From positions 96,483-160,482 of the forward strand of contig NZ_JAEIJD010000007.1 in assembly GCF_016307205.1 (NCBI RefSeq): a DNA stretch of 64,000 nucleotides. Reading direction: 5' to 3'. Shown piece after piece: positions 1 to 10,909 of this stretch. The notes beneath the pieces are model-generated. The model ran no database searches and was not told where the DNA came from. It worked only from the letters and a program-made list of their open reading frames with translations. The translations under genes were made by a program, and so were the position numbers. Source of the DNA: Pontibaca salina (GTDB taxonomy: Bacteria > Pseudomonadota > Alphaproteobacteria > Rhodobacterales > Rhodobacteraceae). The stretch's first letter is position 1. The number at the start of each line of letters is the position of its first letter.

Positions 1-976
1 CTTCTTTCAGTTCCAGCCCCTGATATTTACCCCGTGCCAACTGAGCGCTGGCAGCGCGCCTTTCACCCTGGCTACCGGTGACCAGAAGCATCACACTATC
101 ACGGGGCAAATCACGGGCCTCTTCGGCACTGACCACCTGTGGAAAATTGTTCAGCACCCCCGTTTCGGCCGACGCTTCAATCATGCGTCGCATCGCGCGC
201 CCCAGAAGTACAATCGACCGCCCTGCCCTTTGGCCCGCTTCGGCCAAGGTTTTGACCCGTGCAACATTGCTGGCAAAGGTCGTCGCAACGACCATGCCCT
301 CGGCCCGCTCAACCAGAGTTTCGATCGCCGGGCCAAGGCTGGCTTCGGATCTTCCCGGATGGGGTGAAAACACGTTCGTGCTGTCACAAATTAGCGCTTT
401 TACCCCATCTCTTGCGACATCGACCCAAAGTTCGGGGTCAAATGCTTCGCCGACCAATGGTGTCGGATCAAGTTTGAAATCACCAGTATGAATGAGCCGG
501 CCCACCGGCGTGTCGATGACCAATGCTGCACTTTCGGGAATCGAGTGCGAGATCGGCAGAAAACCCACTGTGAAAGGCCCGGCGGCAACGGTTTCGGGCC
601 ATGCCGACACGGTGACGATTGCTTCCGGTGGATGACCGTGCTCGACCATCTTGCCGCGGGCAATATTAGCGGTGAATGCGCGAGCGTGGATCGGCGCGCC
701 CAATGCGCGGTAGAAGTGCGCGATACCGCCTATATGATCCTCGTGGGCATGGGTGACAAAGATGGCCTCAAGCCGGTCCGCCCGTTCAATCAGCCAGTTC
801 ATGTCGGGCATAATCAGATCGACACCCGGCGTGCTCTCCATATCTGGAAATGCGACGCCCAAATCCACAAGAATCAGACGCTCGGCCCCCGGAGCGCCAT
901 ATCCGTAAACATAGGCGTTCATGCCGATTTCGCCGGCACCGCCAAGCGGCATGTAAATCAATCTTTCACGAGTCAT
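1..976 (-). CDS. rnj: Ribonuclease J (3' part beyond left edge)
   Basis: Metallo-beta-lactamase/beta-CASP ribonuclease acting in mRNA decay and RNA 5'-end processing. About 325 N-terminal residues are in the window; the family is usually about 550 residues, so the C-terminal part lies off the left edge. The product starts MTRERLIYMPLGGAGEIGMN and carries the zinc-binding HAHEDHIGG motif, the SHSIPES stretch, HTGDFKLDP and a CDSTN motif, all characteristic of RNase J. The ATG overlaps the 3' end of coaX by 11 nt, so the two genes are translationally coupled. It is the last visible gene of the nuo-birA-coaX-rnj run. Identification is secure; exact substrate roles are known only from the family. 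Confidence 0.93.
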   Translation of the reverse strand, partial: MTRERLIYMPLGGAGEIGMNAYVYGYGAPGAERLILVDLGVAFPDMESTPGVDLIMPDMNWLIERADRLEAIFVTHAHEDHIGGIAHFYRALGAPIHARAFTANIARGKMVEHGHPPEAIVTVSAWPETVAAGPFTVGFLPISHSIPESAALVIDTPVGRLIHTGDFKLDPTPLVGEAFDPELWVDVARDGVKALICDSTNVFSPHPGRSEASLGPAIETLVERAEGMVVATTFASNVARVKTLAEAGQRAGRSIVLLGRAMRRMIEASAETGVLNNFPQVVSAEEARDLPRDSVMLLVTGSQGERRAASAQLARGKYQGLELKE

Positions 977-1754
977 GTGGTGGAATTATATCCTTGTTAA
1001 ATTGGTGGATCACGGTCAGACCGTGCATTGTTAGGTCGCTTTCAAGCGCATCGAACAGATTCTCGCTTTGCTGGAACAACGGCGCCAAGCCTCCGGTCGC
1101 GACGATTTTCATTTTGCGATCGCGCTCATCCTTGATACGGGCACATATCTCACGCACCAGCCCGACGTAACCCCAGAAAATCCCGGATTGTATACAGGCC
1201 ACAGTATTGGTTCCCACAACTTTTTCCGGCGACGTGATATCAACATGGGGCAATGCGGCGGCGGCCATGTGCAAAGCTTCAAGGCTCAGGTTGACCCCCG
1301 GAGCAATTACACCGCCAATATAGGCACCATCAGTATCAACCACATCAAAGGTCGTCGCGGTGCCAAAATCGACGACAATCAAATCACCGCCATGGCGATC
1401 AAACGCCCCTGCGGCATTCACCAATCGGTCGGGGCCAATGGCAGTCCCTGCATCGACACGCGGATTTTGCGGCAAAAGACAATCGGGTTTTCCAACAACC
1501 AGCGGGCGCGCATCATAGAACCGATCAGCAAATACCCGAAGATTGTAAACCACACGTGGCACCGAAGACGAGATGATCACCTCGGTGATATCCGGCTCGA
1601 TCTGGTAGTGATCGAGCAATGTCGAAAACCATGTGAAATAGGAATCCGCCGTGCGGACATGGTTCGTACAGGTGCGCATGGTACAGATAAAACGGGTGCC
1701 GTCCCAAACGGAAAACACCGTATTGGTATTGCCACAATCGATCGCCAATAGCAT
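966..1754 (-). CDS. coaX: Type III pantothenate kinase
   Basis: Phosphorylates pantothenate in the first step of coenzyme A synthesis, in the cytoplasm. The product is 262 residues, normal for CoaX. It begins MLLAIDCGNTNTVFSVWDG, with the DCGNT phosphate-binding motif of the ASKHA fold. GPDRLVNAAGA and VVDFGTATTFDVVD are the other CoaX signatures. The reading frame stays open 23 codons further upstream, but the family always starts at the MLLAID-type sequence, so the ATG at 1754 was chosen. It lies 20 nt after birA and overlaps the RNase J start. Neighbours are same-strand, consistent with one transcript. Confidence 0.95.
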   Translation of the reverse strand: MLLAIDCGNTNTVFSVWDGTRFICTMRTCTNHVRTADSYFTWFSTLLDHYQIEPDITEVIISSSVPRVVYNLRVFADRFYDARPLVVGKPDCLLPQNPRVDAGTAIGPDRLVNAAGAFDRHGGDLIVVDFGTATTFDVVDTDGAYIGGVIAPGVNLSLEALHMAAAALPHVDITSPEKVVGTNTVACIQSGIFWGYVGLVREICARIKDERDRKMKIVATGGLAPLFQQSENLFDALESDLTMHGLTVIHQFNKDIIPPHDS

Positions 1755-1774
1755 AGGGGATTGCCCCTTTCTGT

Positions 1775-2527
1775 TCAGAAAAACACCTCTGCCGCCGGTA
1801 TTGCCACCCGGCCCTGTGCGCACTGCAGCACAAGATTACCAGCCGAGTCCACTGTCTCGAATCTGCCCTGTGTCTGGGTCGTGCCGGTCCGCGCCGTAAT
1901 CACTTCCCCGATCCGCGCCGCGCTGGCCAGCCAGGCTGTGCGGATGGGTTCAAAGCCCTGACTTATGAAAGTCGCCTCGCGGCGAGCATAGGCGGCAGCA
2001 AGATAATCTAGAAATGTTTCGGGGTCGATCTGCGCGCCAGTTTCCGAAAACAGCGACACCGGACACAGCCCCCCCGGCTCGACCGCCTCGGGCGTCGTCA
2101 GCAGATTCACCCCAATACCGATCGAGAGATGGCCCAGCCGCGCGCCCTGTCCCGAACTTTCAAGCAAAATACCGGCCAGCTTACCGCCATTTAGAAGCAC
2201 ATCATTGGGCCATTTCAAGGCAAATCCGTCGCTGCGCCCGCTTACGGCAACGCAGGTGTCCAAAAGCGCCAGCGCCGCAACAAAGCTGCGCAGCGATGCA
2301 ACCGTCAACGGTTCTTTGGGAAACAGGACCAAAGTGGCCGACAGGTTGCCAACCGGATCGACCCAGCCGCGCCCACGCCGCGCGCGCCCGGCCAATTGGC
2401 GATGCGCCATGATCCATTCAGGGCCGGTCAGGGCTGGCGCTATTCGCGCCGCTTCGTCCAGCGTCGAATCGACTTGATCCAATATGCGTCGGCCGTAGCC
2501 TTCCGGCCAGATTGCCCCCTGCGTCAT
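1775..2527 (-). CDS. birA: Biotin--[acetyl-CoA-carboxylase] ligase
   Basis: Attaches biotin through biotinyl-AMP to carboxyl-carrier lysines, for example those of acetyl-CoA carboxylase and the methylcrotonyl-CoA carboxylase (LiuD) encoded in this window. About 250 residues with no N-terminal DNA-binding helix-turn-helix, so a monofunctional ligase and not a BirA repressor. Visible motifs: GRARRGRGWVDPVGN (the biotinyl-AMP loop GRGRxGR, here ARRGRGW), LKWPNDVLLNGGKLAGIL, and GIGVNL. An in-frame TTG at 2551 is an alternative start; the ATG at 2527 fits the family. It follows nuoN closely (36 nt). Confidence 0.93.
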   Translation of the reverse strand: MTQGAIWPEGYGRRILDQVDSTLDEAARIAPALTGPEWIMAHRQLAGRARRGRGWVDPVGNLSATLVLFPKEPLTVASLRSFVAALALLDTCVAVSGRSDGFALKWPNDVLLNGGKLAGILLESSGQGARLGHLSIGIGVNLLTTPEAVEPGGLCPVSLFSETGAQIDPETFLDYLAAAYARREATFISQGFEPIRTAWLASAARIGEVITARTGTTQTQGRFETVDSAGNLVLQCAQGRVAIPAAEVFF

Positions 2528-2563
2528 CGTGCAGGAGGCCACCCAGACCAAGCCAATGTGCGA

Positions 2564-4012
2564 TCAGTTGACAAGGGTCGCTGCTGCCGATGCCGCTGCG
2601 GTCTCGACACCGAACATGTTGACGATTCCCAGCAACATCACCGCTGCCGATACCATCAGTGCGCCCCACAGAACCGGGGTTGAATTCGTTTCAAGTACTT
2701 CGCCTTCCTCGCCAAAATACATATAATAGACGATGCGCAGGTAATAAAACGCCGCAATTACCGAGGCGATCACACCGGCCACGGCCAGCCAGACAAGCCC
2801 GCCTTCATAGGCCGCGCGTAGCACATACAGCTTGCCGAAAAAGCCCAAGAATGGCGGCACCCCGGCAAGGCTGAACAGCAAGACCAGCATGGCCATTGCT
2901 TTGCCGGGTTCGCGCCGGGCATACATATTGAGCGCGCGGATATCAGTGATCGGCACCCCGTCACGCTCCATCATCAGGATGAAGGCAAAGGTGCCGACAT
3001 TCATGGTGACATAGATTGCCATATAGATCAGCATCGCCTGCACGCCAAACGCGTTTCCGGCGGCCAGCCCCATCAACGCAAAGCCCATATGGGTGATCGA
3101 AGAATAGGCCATCAGGCGCTTGAATTCCCACTGCCCGATGGCGCCGACCGCGCCGAGGAACATCGAGAACAGCGACAACACCGCAATGACCTGCTGCCAG
3201 TCACCGACTGCGCCGCCAAAGGCATCAAACAGCACCCGCGCGAACAAGCCCATCGCCGCCAGCTTCGGGGCCGTTGCAAAATAGGCGGTGACCGGCGTCG
3301 GAGAACCTTCATAGACATCCGGTGTCCACATGTGGAACGGTACCGCGCTGACCTTGAACGCCAGACCCGAGATCAGGAAGATCAATCCGAACAGCAAGCC
3401 GATCGACACCTCGCCTTCAAGCGCGGTCTGGATGATGCCGCTGAACAATGTTGTTCCGGCATAGCCATAGACCAGCGACGCGCCATACAGCAACATCCCC
3501 GAGCTGAGCGCGCCCAGGACGAAATATTTCAGCCCCGCTTCGGTCGATTTGACGCTGTCCCGGCGCAAGGCCGCGATCACGTAAAGCGACAGAGATTGCA
3601 GCTCGAGCCCCATATACAGCGCCATCAGGTCGCCGGCACTGACCATCATCATCATGCCAACCGTGCCAAGCGCCACCAATATCGGGAATTCGAAGCGCAG
3701 CAATCCGCGCCGCTGCATGTAATCCTGGCTCATCACCAGAACGATTGCCGCCGCGATCAGGATTGCAACTTTGGAAAACCGTGCAAACCCGTCATCGATG
3801 AACATTCCGTTAAAGGCGATTCTTGTGCCCTCTCCGTTCGCAGCAATCCAAGCCGCAAGCACAACCATTACCAAACCGGTCAGCCAGACCAAAATCGGTG
3901 CCGCGCCATCCTTGCGGGTATAGACTCCGCCCAGCAGCGCCAGCATTGCAAAGATAGCCAGAACGATTTCGGGGAGAATGACGTTCAGATCGGCCTGTAT
4001 CGACATGTCCAT
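2564..4012 (-). CDS. nuoN: NADH-quinone oxidoreductase subunit N
   Basis: Antiporter-like membrane subunit of respiratory complex I, one of three proton-pumping modules. 482 residues, almost entirely hydrophobic with about 14 transmembrane helices, the normal length. The proton-translocation core of the Mrp/NuoL-M-N family is visible (for example [18 protein letters not shown], with its conserved Lys and the loop that follows). The gene lies 15 nt after nuoM and is the last nuo gene; birA follows in the same direction. Confidence 0.97.
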   Translation of the reverse strand: MDMSIQADLNVILPEIVLAIFAMLALLGGVYTRKDGAAPILVWLTGLVMVVLAAWIAANGEGTRIAFNGMFIDDGFARFSKVAILIAAAIVLVMSQDYMQRRGLLRFEFPILVALGTVGMMMMVSAGDLMALYMGLELQSLSLYVIAALRRDSVKSTEAGLKYFVLGALSSGMLLYGASLVYGYAGTTLFSGIIQTALEGEVSIGLLFGLIFLISGLAFKVSAVPFHMWTPDVYEGSPTPVTAYFATAPKLAAMGLFARVLFDAFGGAVGDWQQVIAVLSLFSMFLGAVGAIGQWEFKRLMAYSSITHMGFALMGLAAGNAFGVQAMLIYMAIYVTMNVGTFAFILMMERDGVPITDIRALNMYARREPGKAMAMLVLLFSLAGVPPFLGFFGKLYVLRAAYEGGLVWLAVAGVIASVIAAFYYLRIVYYMYFGEEGEVLETNSTPVLWGALMVSAAVMLLGIVNMFGVETAAASAAATLVN

Positions 4013-4027
4013 GATCCGTAAAATCCC

Positions 4028-5569
4028 TTAATTCGAAGCGTGCTGCAGGGCGGTTTCCGCCGCGTTCAACGCAGTATCATAATTGGCGACCAAGGCGGCT
4101 GTTGAAGGCCCGATGATGTCGGTGACCAAGGATGGGTAGACACCCAAGAGCACGGTCATCGCCACCAATGGCGCAAAAATCGCCTTCTCACGGGCTGACA
4201 TATCGGCAATGGTTTTCAAACTTGCCTTGGTCAGATCCCCAAACACCAAACGGCGATAGAGCCAGAGCGCATAGGACGCGCTGAGGATAACGCCAGTAGC
4301 GGACACAAACGCGACCCAAGTATTGACCTGAAAGACACCAAACATGGTCAGAAATTCGCCGATGAACCCGCTGGTACCGGGCAAGCCCAGATTGGCCATG
4401 GTGAACAACATAAAGATCAGCGCAAAGGCGGGCATCCGGATGGCAAGCCCACCATAGGCTTCAATCTCGCGTGTCTTCATTCGGTCATAAAGCACACCAA
4501 CGACCAGAAAAAGGGCCGCAGAAATAAATCCGTGGCTGAGCATCTGGAAAATGGCCCCATCAATCCCCTGCTGGTTGGCCGCGAAGATCCCGATGGTCAC
4601 GAAGCCCATATGCGCGACCGAGGTATAAGCGATCAGCTTTTTCATGTCCTCTTGAACCAGCGCCACAAGCGAAGTGTAGACAATTGCAATCGCACCCAGC
4701 CACAGCATCAGCGGCCCCAATACGTCGCTGCCTACCGGAAACATCGGCAGAGAAAAGCGCAGGAAGCCATAGCCGCCCAGTTTCAACAGGACCGCCGCCA
4801 GCACCACCGACCCTGCAGTGGGGGCCTCGACGTGGGCGTCAGGCAGCCAGGTGTGCACCGGCCACATCGGCAGTTTGACTGCAAAACTGGCAAAAAATGC
4901 CAGGAACAGAATTGTTTGCATGCCGCCAATGATCTGCAGACCCAGCAGGCTGAAGGTCTCGCTGCCGAACTGATGGCTCAGCAATGTCTCGATATCGGTT
5001 GTGCCGGCATCCGCAAACATGCCCACCAGCGCCACCAGCATCAGGACCGAGCCAAGAAACGTATAGAGGAAAAACTTGAACGACGCATAAATCCGGTTCT
5101 TGCCGCCCCAAATTCCAATGATCAGGAACATCGGGATCAGCCCGCCCTCGAAGAACAGGTAAAACAGCACCAGATCCAGTGCCGCGAACACGCCGATCAA
5201 CAGCGTCTCCAGCACTAGGAATGCGATCATATATTCCTTGACGCGATCGGTGATCTTCCAACTGGCCAAGATTGTCAGCGGCATGATGAAAGTGGTCAGC
5301 ATCACGAACAGAACGCTGATGCCATCGACACCCAGCTTGTACTGCAGTCCCAGCAGCCAGTCGGCCTGCTCGACAAACTGAAACCCGGTATTTTCGGGGT
5401 CAAAGCCAAACAGGATAAGCAGCGAGATCAGGAAAGTCGCCGTGGTCGCGAACAGCGCCACCCAGCGAGCGTTCTGGTTCGCCGCTTCGTCATTCCCGCG
5501 CAGGAACACCGCAAGGATTAATGCCGCTAGCGTCGGCAGAAAAGTAACAATGGAAAGTAGGTTGTCCAT
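4028..5569 (-). CDS. nuoM: NADH-quinone oxidoreductase subunit M
   Basis: Antiporter-like proton-pumping subunit of complex I in the cytoplasmic membrane. 513 residues and about 14 predicted membrane spans. The conserved glutamate/lysine core includes [18 protein letters not shown] and [20 protein letters not shown], diagnostic for NuoM. Its ATG shares one base with the last base of the nuoL stop region (position 5569), implying translational coupling. Length and motifs are ordinary. Confidence 0.97.
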   Translation of the reverse strand: MDNLLSIVTFLPTLAALILAVFLRGNDEAANQNARWVALFATTATFLISLLILFGFDPENTGFQFVEQADWLLGLQYKLGVDGISVLFVMLTTFIMPLTILASWKITDRVKEYMIAFLVLETLLIGVFAALDLVLFYLFFEGGLIPMFLIIGIWGGKNRIYASFKFFLYTFLGSVLMLVALVGMFADAGTTDIETLLSHQFGSETFSLLGLQIIGGMQTILFLAFFASFAVKLPMWPVHTWLPDAHVEAPTAGSVVLAAVLLKLGGYGFLRFSLPMFPVGSDVLGPLMLWLGAIAIVYTSLVALVQEDMKKLIAYTSVAHMGFVTIGIFAANQQGIDGAIFQMLSHGFISAALFLVVGVLYDRMKTREIEAYGGLAIRMPAFALIFMLFTMANLGLPGTSGFIGEFLTMFGVFQVNTWVAFVSATGVILSASYALWLYRRLVFGDLTKASLKTIADMSAREKAIFAPLVAMTVLLGVYPSLVTDIIGPSTAALVANYDTALNAAETALQHASN

Positions 5570-7620
5570 TACTGAACGCCTCCGCCGATCGACATCCAGG
5601 TGACCAGGGCAACGATGCCCAGCACCATCCAGAAAGCATAGGTAAAGATGAACCCGGATTGTGCCCGCCCGGCAAGTTTGGTGAAGAACGGCACGATCCC
5701 CATGGCGACTCCGTTCAGGAAACCATCGATCACGTTGCCATCACCGCGCCGCCAGAACAGGCGACCTACGCCAATGGCGGGGCGAACAAAAATCACGTCG
5801 TAAAGCTCGTCAAAATACCACTTGTTCTTGAAGAACAGATATAGTGGGCGCTGTGTTGCGGCCAGACGGCCCGGCAGCGACGGATTTACGATGTAGAACC
5901 AGACCGCCATGATCAGCCCGCCCAGCATCGCGACAAAGGGCGATACTTTAACCCAGACCGGTGCCGCATGCGCCTCTTCCAGAACGTGGTTATCCTGAGC
6001 GATGTACAGCGCGCCCTCGCCCGGTTGACCGGCAAAGACGTAGTGATGCGCCCCATCCGCAGCGCCGGCGCCGTCCTCGGCCACCGCCTCAGCCATCGGG
6101 ATGCCGTAGAACTTGCCGACCTGATCCGCGTGGCCAAAGAAACTGCCATACCAGATCATACCGGCAAACACCGCGCCCACCGACAAAGCGCCCAGCGGAA
6201 TCAGCATCGTCATCGGGCTTTCATGCGCATTATCATGGGTTTCCTGATCGCCGCGCGGCTTGCCAAAGAAGGTCAGGAAGATCAGACGCCACGAATAGAA
6301 ACTGGTCAGCGCCGCTGCCGATACCAGCAGCCAGAACCCGTAACCGCTCCCCCCGGCCCAAGCGCTTTCGATGATCGCATCCTTCGAGAGAAACCCAGCG
6401 AAACCAATCTGTGTCAGCGGGATTCCGACACCGGTTATCGCCAGCGTGCCAATCATCATCGCCCAGAAGGTGTAAGGGATCTTCTTGCGCAATCCGCCAT
6501 AGTTCATCATGTCCTGCTCGTGATGCATCGCATGGATCACCGAGCCCGCGCCAAGGAACAACAGTGCCTTGAAGAACGCATGCGTGAACAGGTGGAACAT
6601 GGCCGCCGAATACATACCGACGCCCGCGGCAACGAACATGTATCCCAGCTGGCTACAGGTCGAATAGGCAATCACCCGTTTGATGTCGGTCTGCACCAGC
6701 CCCACGGTCGCTGCAAAGAACGCCGTGCTGGCCCCGATCACGGTGACGAACATCATCGCTTCTGGCGCGAATTCCATGAGCGGCGACATGCGCGACACCA
6801 GGAAAACCCCCGCCGTCACCATTGTTGCCGCGTGGATCAGGGCCGAAACAGGCGTCGGGCCTTCCATCGCATCGGGCAACCATGTGTGCAGGAACAATTG
6901 CGCCGATTTTCCCATCGCACCGATGAACAGCAAGAAGGCGATCAGGTTCGCCGCGCTCCATTCGGTCCACAGAAAGGTTAGCTGGGTTTCCGCCAGCGTC
7001 GGCGCATAGGCGAACACGTCATCAAACTTGATGCTGTCGACAAGAAAGAAAATGGCAAACATCGCCAGTGCGAAGCCGAAATCCCCGACCCGGTTGACCA
7101 CGAACGCCTTGATCGCGGCGGCATTGGCACTGGGCTTGCGATAATAGAAGCCGATCAGCAGATATGATGCGACACCTACCCCTTCCCAGCCAAAGAACAT
7201 CTGAATCAGGTTGTCGGCAGTAACCAGCGCCAGCATGGCAAAGGTGAAAAACGACAGATAGGCAAAGAAACGCGGCTTATAGCTTTCGCCCTCTTTCCAC
7301 TGGGGGTCGTCGGCCATGTAACCAAACGAATACAGATGAACGAGCGCAGAAACGCTGGTGATGACGATCAACATGATCGCCGTCAAGCGGTCCATCCGGA
7401 TCGCCCATTCTGTCGCCAGCGCGCCGCTTTCAATAAAGCGCAGGATCTGGATTTTTTCGGTGACACCGTCAAACCCAAAGAACACGACCCAAGACAGGAG
7501 CGCCGACAGGAACAGCAGTCCCGTCGAAATCCAAAGCGCGGCGGTTTCGCCAATCAGCTTCCACCCAAAGCCGCAGATCAGGGCGCCGACAAGCGGCGCG
7601 AAAAGGATAATGGTTTCCAT
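5569..7620 (-). CDS. nuoL: NADH-quinone oxidoreductase subunit L
   Basis: Largest antiporter-like subunit of complex I, contributing the long amphipathic lateral helix along the membrane arm. 683 residues. Signatures: [39 protein letters not shown] and [13 protein letters not shown]. An acidic, His-rich insertion ([13 protein letters not shown] and its surroundings) sits in the C-terminal third, a variable region in this family. Only 4 nt separate it from nuoK. Confidence 0.97.
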   Translation of the reverse strand: METIILFAPLVGALICGFGWKLIGETAALWISTGLLFLSALLSWVVFFGFDGVTEKIQILRFIESGALATEWAIRMDRLTAIMLIVITSVSALVHLYSFGYMADDPQWKEGESYKPRFFAYLSFFTFAMLALVTADNLIQMFFGWEGVGVASYLLIGFYYRKPSANAAAIKAFVVNRVGDFGFALAMFAIFFLVDSIKFDDVFAYAPTLAETQLTFLWTEWSAANLIAFLLFIGAMGKSAQLFLHTWLPDAMEGPTPVSALIHAATMVTAGVFLVSRMSPLMEFAPEAMMFVTVIGASTAFFAATVGLVQTDIKRVIAYSTCSQLGYMFVAAGVGMYSAAMFHLFTHAFFKALLFLGAGSVIHAMHHEQDMMNYGGLRKKIPYTFWAMMIGTLAITGVGIPLTQIGFAGFLSKDAIIESAWAGGSGYGFWLLVSAAALTSFYSWRLIFLTFFGKPRGDQETHDNAHESPMTMLIPLGALSVGAVFAGMIWYGSFFGHADQVGKFYGIPMAEAVAEDGAGAADGAHHYVFAGQPGEGALYIAQDNHVLEEAHAAPVWVKVSPFVAMLGGLIMAVWFYIVNPSLPGRLAATQRPLYLFFKNKWYFDELYDVIFVRPAIGVGRLFWRRGDGNVIDGFLNGVAMGIVPFFTKLAGRAQSGFIFTYAFWMVLGIVALVTWMSIGGGVQ

Positions 7621-7624
7621 GTCG

Positions 7625-7930
7625 CTAGCCCTTCATCAGGTTGACGTCTTCCACCGCGATAGAGCCACGGTTGCGGAAGAAACACACAAGGATCGCCAAC
7701 CCGATTGCCGCTTCTGCAGCGGCTACAGTCAGCACGAATAGCGTAAAGACCTGCCCGGTCAGATCATTCAGGAAACTGGAAAAGGCGACAAGATTGATGT
7801 TCACCGATAACAGGATCAGCTCGATGCTCATCAGCAGGATGATCACGTTCTTGCGGTTCAGGAACAGCCCGAAAATGCCGATGACGAACATAATCGCCGC
7901 CACCGTCAGATAATGCTCAAGTCCGATCAT
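7625..7930 (-). CDS. nuoK: NADH-quinone oxidoreductase subunit K
   Basis: Small MrpC-like membrane subunit of complex I. 101 residues with three transmembrane helices, the canonical size. Conserved acidic residues lie in helices 2 and 3 ([17 protein letters not shown] and [14 protein letters not shown]), the glutamates of the proton path along the membrane arm. It lies 45 nt after nuoJ and 4 nt before nuoL. Confidence 0.97.
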   Translation of the reverse strand: MIGLEHYLTVAAIMFVIGIFGLFLNRKNVIILLMSIELILLSVNINLVAFSSFLNDLTGQVFTLFVLTVAAAEAAIGLAILVCFFRNRGSIAVEDVNLMKG

Positions 7931-7975
7931 TGCTTACTTCCTTGCCTCCCGGAAAATTTTTCACCAGTGCCCGCA

Positions 7976-8578
7976 TCACAGACCCTGCCCCGGTTTCACG
8001 TCTTTCAATTCCATTGCCTTCGCCGGATCCCGCCACATCTGCGCCAGCACATCCTGGCGCCGGACGTCAGAGCGGTGGCGCAGGGTAAGCACAATCGCCC
8101 CGATCATCGCCACCAACAGGATCAGCCCGGCGAGTTGGAACAGCAGAAAATAATGGTCATAAAGGATCAGGCCCAAGGCTTCGATATTGTGCCGATCTTC
8201 CGGCATCACCTGCGCCCGCAAGCTTTCTGCAGCGGCATTGCTTTCCCAAACGCCAAAGACCATCACGAACTGCATCAAAAGGATCAGGCCGATCAACAAT
8301 GCCAACGGCATATATCTGGCCATCTCGGCCTTAAGTGCGGCGAAATCCACATCCAGCATCATCACCACAAACACGAACAACACCATGACCGCGCCGACAT
8401 AGACGATGACCAGCAACATGGCGACGAACTCGGCCCCCAGCAGCACGAACAGACCCGCCGAAGACAGAAACGCCAAGATCAGCCACAGCACTGAATGCAC
8501 CGGCTGGCGGCTAATCACGGTGAATAAGCCACCGGTGATCGCACTGACTGCGAAAAGGTAAAAGGCAAATGCGATCAT
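7976..8578 (-). CDS. nuoJ: NADH-quinone oxidoreductase subunit J
   Basis: Membrane subunit of complex I (ND6 homologue) at the junction between the quinone site and the antiporter modules. 200 residues with five predicted helices. The conserved [20 protein letters not shown] segment forms TM3, which carries the pi-bulge in known structures. The start overlaps the end of the upstream CMD-family gene by 4 nt (ATGA type), so an accessory gene is coupled directly to a core subunit. Confidence 0.97.
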   Translation of the reverse strand: MIAFAFYLFAVSAITGGLFTVISRQPVHSVLWLILAFLSSAGLFVLLGAEFVAMLLVIVYVGAVMVLFVFVVMMLDVDFAALKAEMARYMPLALLIGLILLMQFVMVFGVWESNAAAESLRAQVMPEDRHNIEALGLILYDHYFLLFQLAGLILLVAMIGAIVLTLRHRSDVRRQDVLAQMWRDPAKAMELKDVKPGQGL

Positions 8579-8988
8579 GACTCTTCATCCTTTGTCTCGC
8601 CCATGACATCTTGCGCCAGTTCCAGCGCACGGTTCATAGCGGGAAGGCCGGCGAAAACCGACATCTGGCCGATCGTTTCCACGATCTCCTGTTTCTTGGC
8701 CCCCGCCGCCAGCGCATGGCGAATGGTCTGGCGCAGCGCCGTATCGGCCTGGGCGCCCTGCATCGTCAAGCCTGCAATAACAAGCAACAGCCGCGTTTTG
8801 GCATCCAGCCCTTCTTTGTTGACCAGATTGCCAAACATCATCTCCATCGCTTCTTTGGGCATGGTGGGCCACAGCCCTTCAAAGCCCTTGGGCGAGAAAG
8901 ATTCCAGCGCCGGATTCAGCGTCTTGGCCATTTGCTGGGCCTGCTGCATCATCACATCGAACGGATTACGCGGAGTATCATCGGTCAT
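8575..8988 (-). CDS. Carboxymuconolactone decarboxylase (AhpD-like) family protein
   Basis: 137-residue soluble alpha-helical protein. The core ([21 protein letters not shown] through [32 protein letters not shown]) matches the CMD/AhpD fold. The CxxC redox pair of true AhpD peroxidase partners is absent: I see no cysteine in the product. A peroxidase role is therefore unlikely and a decarboxylase-like or structural role is only a guess. It overlaps nuoI at its 5' end and nuoJ at its 3' end by 4 nt each, so it is fully embedded in the nuo operon. Function in complex I biogenesis or stability is inferred only from position. Confidence 0.85.
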   Translation of the reverse strand: MTDDTPRNPFDVMMQQAQQMAKTLNPALESFSPKGFEGLWPTMPKEAMEMMFGNLVNKEGLDAKTRLLLVIAGLTMQGAQADTALRQTIRHALAAGAKKQEIVETIGQMSVFAGLPAMNRALELAQDVMGETKDEES

Positions 8989-9479
8989 CGGTAAGGCGCG
9001 TCCATTTCCAGATTGCGCGCGATCTCGGCTTCCCAGCGATCGCCGTTGTCCAGAAGCTTGGCCTTGTCGTAGTAAAGTTCTTCACGGGTTTCCGTCGAAA
9101 ACTCGAAATTCGGCCCCTCGACGATGGCGTCGACCGGGCAGGCCTCCTGGCAAAAACCGCAATAGATGCATTTCGTCATATCGATGTCATAGCGCGTGGT
9201 GCGGCGCGAGCCATCTTCACGCGGTTCGGCGTCGATGGTGATTGCCTGGGCCGGGCAGATCGCTTCGCAGAGCTTACACGCAATGCAGCGCTCTTCGCCA
9301 TTGGGATAGCGACGCAGCGCGTGTTCGCCTCGAAAGCGCGGCGACAGCGGCCCTTTTTCGTGCGGGTAATTCACCGTTACCTTGCGCTTGAAGAAGTATT
9401 TCAGCCCGACCTTCATGCCGAGATAATAATCCCAGAGCAAAAAATACTTCGCGGCGCGGCCATAGTCGATCTGCGTCAT
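8985..9479 (-). CDS. nuoI: NADH-quinone oxidoreductase subunit I (2x[4Fe-4S])
   Basis: Peripheral-arm subunit of complex I carrying clusters N6a and N6b, which relay electrons to NuoB. 164 residues. Two ferredoxin-type motifs are visible, [16 protein letters not shown] and [16 protein letters not shown]. An amphipathic N-terminal segment ([19 protein letters not shown]) anchors it at the membrane. The frame stays open upstream, but [13 protein letters not shown] is the family start. The ATG lies 3 nt from the nuoH stop codon. Confidence 0.97.
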   Translation of the reverse strand: MTQIDYGRAAKYFLLWDYYLGMKVGLKYFFKRKVTVNYPHEKGPLSPRFRGEHALRRYPNGEERCIACKLCEAICPAQAITIDAEPREDGSRRTTRYDIDMTKCIYCGFCQEACPVDAIVEGPNFEFSTETREELYYDKAKLLDNGDRWEAEIARNLEMDAPYR

Positions 9480-9481
9480 TG

Positions 9482-10522
9482 TCAGCCTCCTGTGGTCCAG
9501 CGGGCGAAACCGCCCCAGAACCAGTCGAATTTCGCGGCAAAGGACACGAACACCACCCAGCCCAGCGACAGCGGCAGGAATACCTTCCAACCGACCCGCA
9601 TCAGCTGATCATAGCGGTAGCGAGGCGTGATCGCCTTGACCATCGCGAACATGAAGAACACCAGCAGCATCTTAAGGATCATCCAGAAGATCCCGTCCGG
9701 CAAAAACGGCACCGGCGATAGCCAGCCGCCGAAGAACATCAGGACCACCAGCGCGCACATCAGCACCACCGCGACCAGTTCACCGATCATGAACAGCAGA
9801 AATGGCGTGCTCGAGTATTCCACTTGATAACCCGCGACGAGTTCCGCTTCGGCTTCGGGCAGATCAAAGGGCGGTCGGTTGGTTTCCGCCAGCGACGATA
9901 TGAAGAACAGGAACAGCATCGGGAAATGCGGGATCCAATACCAATTGAAGATACCCCAATCGCCTCTTTGCGCGTCGACGATATCCCCAAAGTTCAGACT
10001 GCCGGTCGAAATGATGATGCCAATGATGATCAGGCCGATGCTGACCTCGTAGGAAATCATCTGCGCCGCCGACCGCAAACTGCCGAGGAACGGATATTTC
10101 GAGTTACTGGCCCACCCGCCCATGATGACGCCGTAAACCTCTAGTGAGGAAACCGCGAAAACGTAAAGGATCGCGACGTTGATATCGCTCAGTACCCAGC
10201 CGTCGTTGAACGGAATTACCGCCCAAGCCACCAATGCCATGACCAATGTGACCATTGGTGCGAGCAGGAATACCGCCTTGTCGGCTCCGGCGGGGAACAC
10301 CACCTCTTTCACGATGTATTTCAAGAAATCCGCAAAACTTTGCAGCAGGCCGAATACGCCGACCACGTTGGGTCCGCGGCGCAACTGCACAGCCGCCCAG
10401 ATCTTGCGATCCGCATACATCAAGAATGCCAGTGCCAGCAGCAATGGCACCACCAGCAGCATGATCTGACCGACAATCAGCAGACCAATGCCCAGCGGGT
10501 TGGTGAAAAAGAAATCAGCCAT
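9482..10522 (-). CDS. nuoH: NADH-quinone oxidoreductase subunit H
   Basis: Membrane subunit (ND1) forming much of the quinone-binding chamber of complex I. 346 residues with about eight transmembrane helices. Diagnostic stretches: [40 protein letters not shown] (the acidic quinone-proximal loop) and AGYQVEYSS. It lies 6 nt after the small lipoprotein gene. Confidence 0.97.
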   Translation of the reverse strand: MADFFFTNPLGIGLLIVGQIMLLVVPLLLALAFLMYADRKIWAAVQLRRGPNVVGVFGLLQSFADFLKYIVKEVVFPAGADKAVFLLAPMVTLVMALVAWAVIPFNDGWVLSDINVAILYVFAVSSLEVYGVIMGGWASNSKYPFLGSLRSAAQMISYEVSIGLIIIGIIISTGSLNFGDIVDAQRGDWGIFNWYWIPHFPMLFLFFISSLAETNRPPFDLPEAEAELVAGYQVEYSSTPFLLFMIGELVAVVLMCALVVLMFFGGWLSPVPFLPDGIFWMILKMLLVFFMFAMVKAITPRYRYDQLMRVGWKVFLPLSLGWVVFVSFAAKFDWFWGGFARWTTGG

Positions 10523-10528
10523 AAGTCC

Positions 10529-10909
10529 TCACACCGTGGGTATTCCGTTTTCCGCGCAATTTTCAGCCTCGATTTTTACGTCGATGGTCGCCAGCCCGCG
10601 GGGCAGTGATGGCGAGATGGTGTAAACAGCATCTGCGCTCAATACACCACCCCGTTCCTTGATTTTCGTGCGCAAATGTCGGGCGAAACCATAGTCTTGC
10701 TTGAGCGCATACTGCGACAGCGCGCATTCGACATAGGTTTCCAAATCGGCAACCGTGCGGGCTCCGCGCATGGCCGCATCGACCTGAACCAGATCGCCAT
10801 CAAGCGCCGTAGCTTCGGCCCTCAAATACTCGGGCTCGAACGCCGTCGTCGCAGACTGCGGGCTGCAAGCCATCAGCATCAAGGGCGGTATGAGCGCGGT
10901 GCGCATCAT
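10529..10909 (-). CDS. Small lipoprotein in the nuo operon
   Basis: 126 residues. The N-terminus [19 protein letters not shown] is a lipoprotein signal with lipobox LMAC, predicting lipidation at Cys15 and an envelope location. The mature part is hydrophilic with two further cysteines (VECALS and AENCAE) that could form a disulfide. No known domain recognised. The start overlaps the nuoG stop by 4 nt and the gene sits 6 nt before nuoH. Position and couplings show that it is expressed with complex I; function unknown. Confidence 0.75.
   Translation of the reverse strand: MMRTALIPPLMLMACSPQSATTAFEPEYLRAEATALDGDLVQVDAAMRGARTVADLETYVECALSQYALKQDYGFARHLRTKIKERGGVLSADAVYTISPSLPRGLATIDVKIEAENCAENGIPTV

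Noticed and set aside
8575..8988. CMD-family gene considered as an AhpD peroxidase partner
   Set aside because: The CxxC motif required for that activity is absent.
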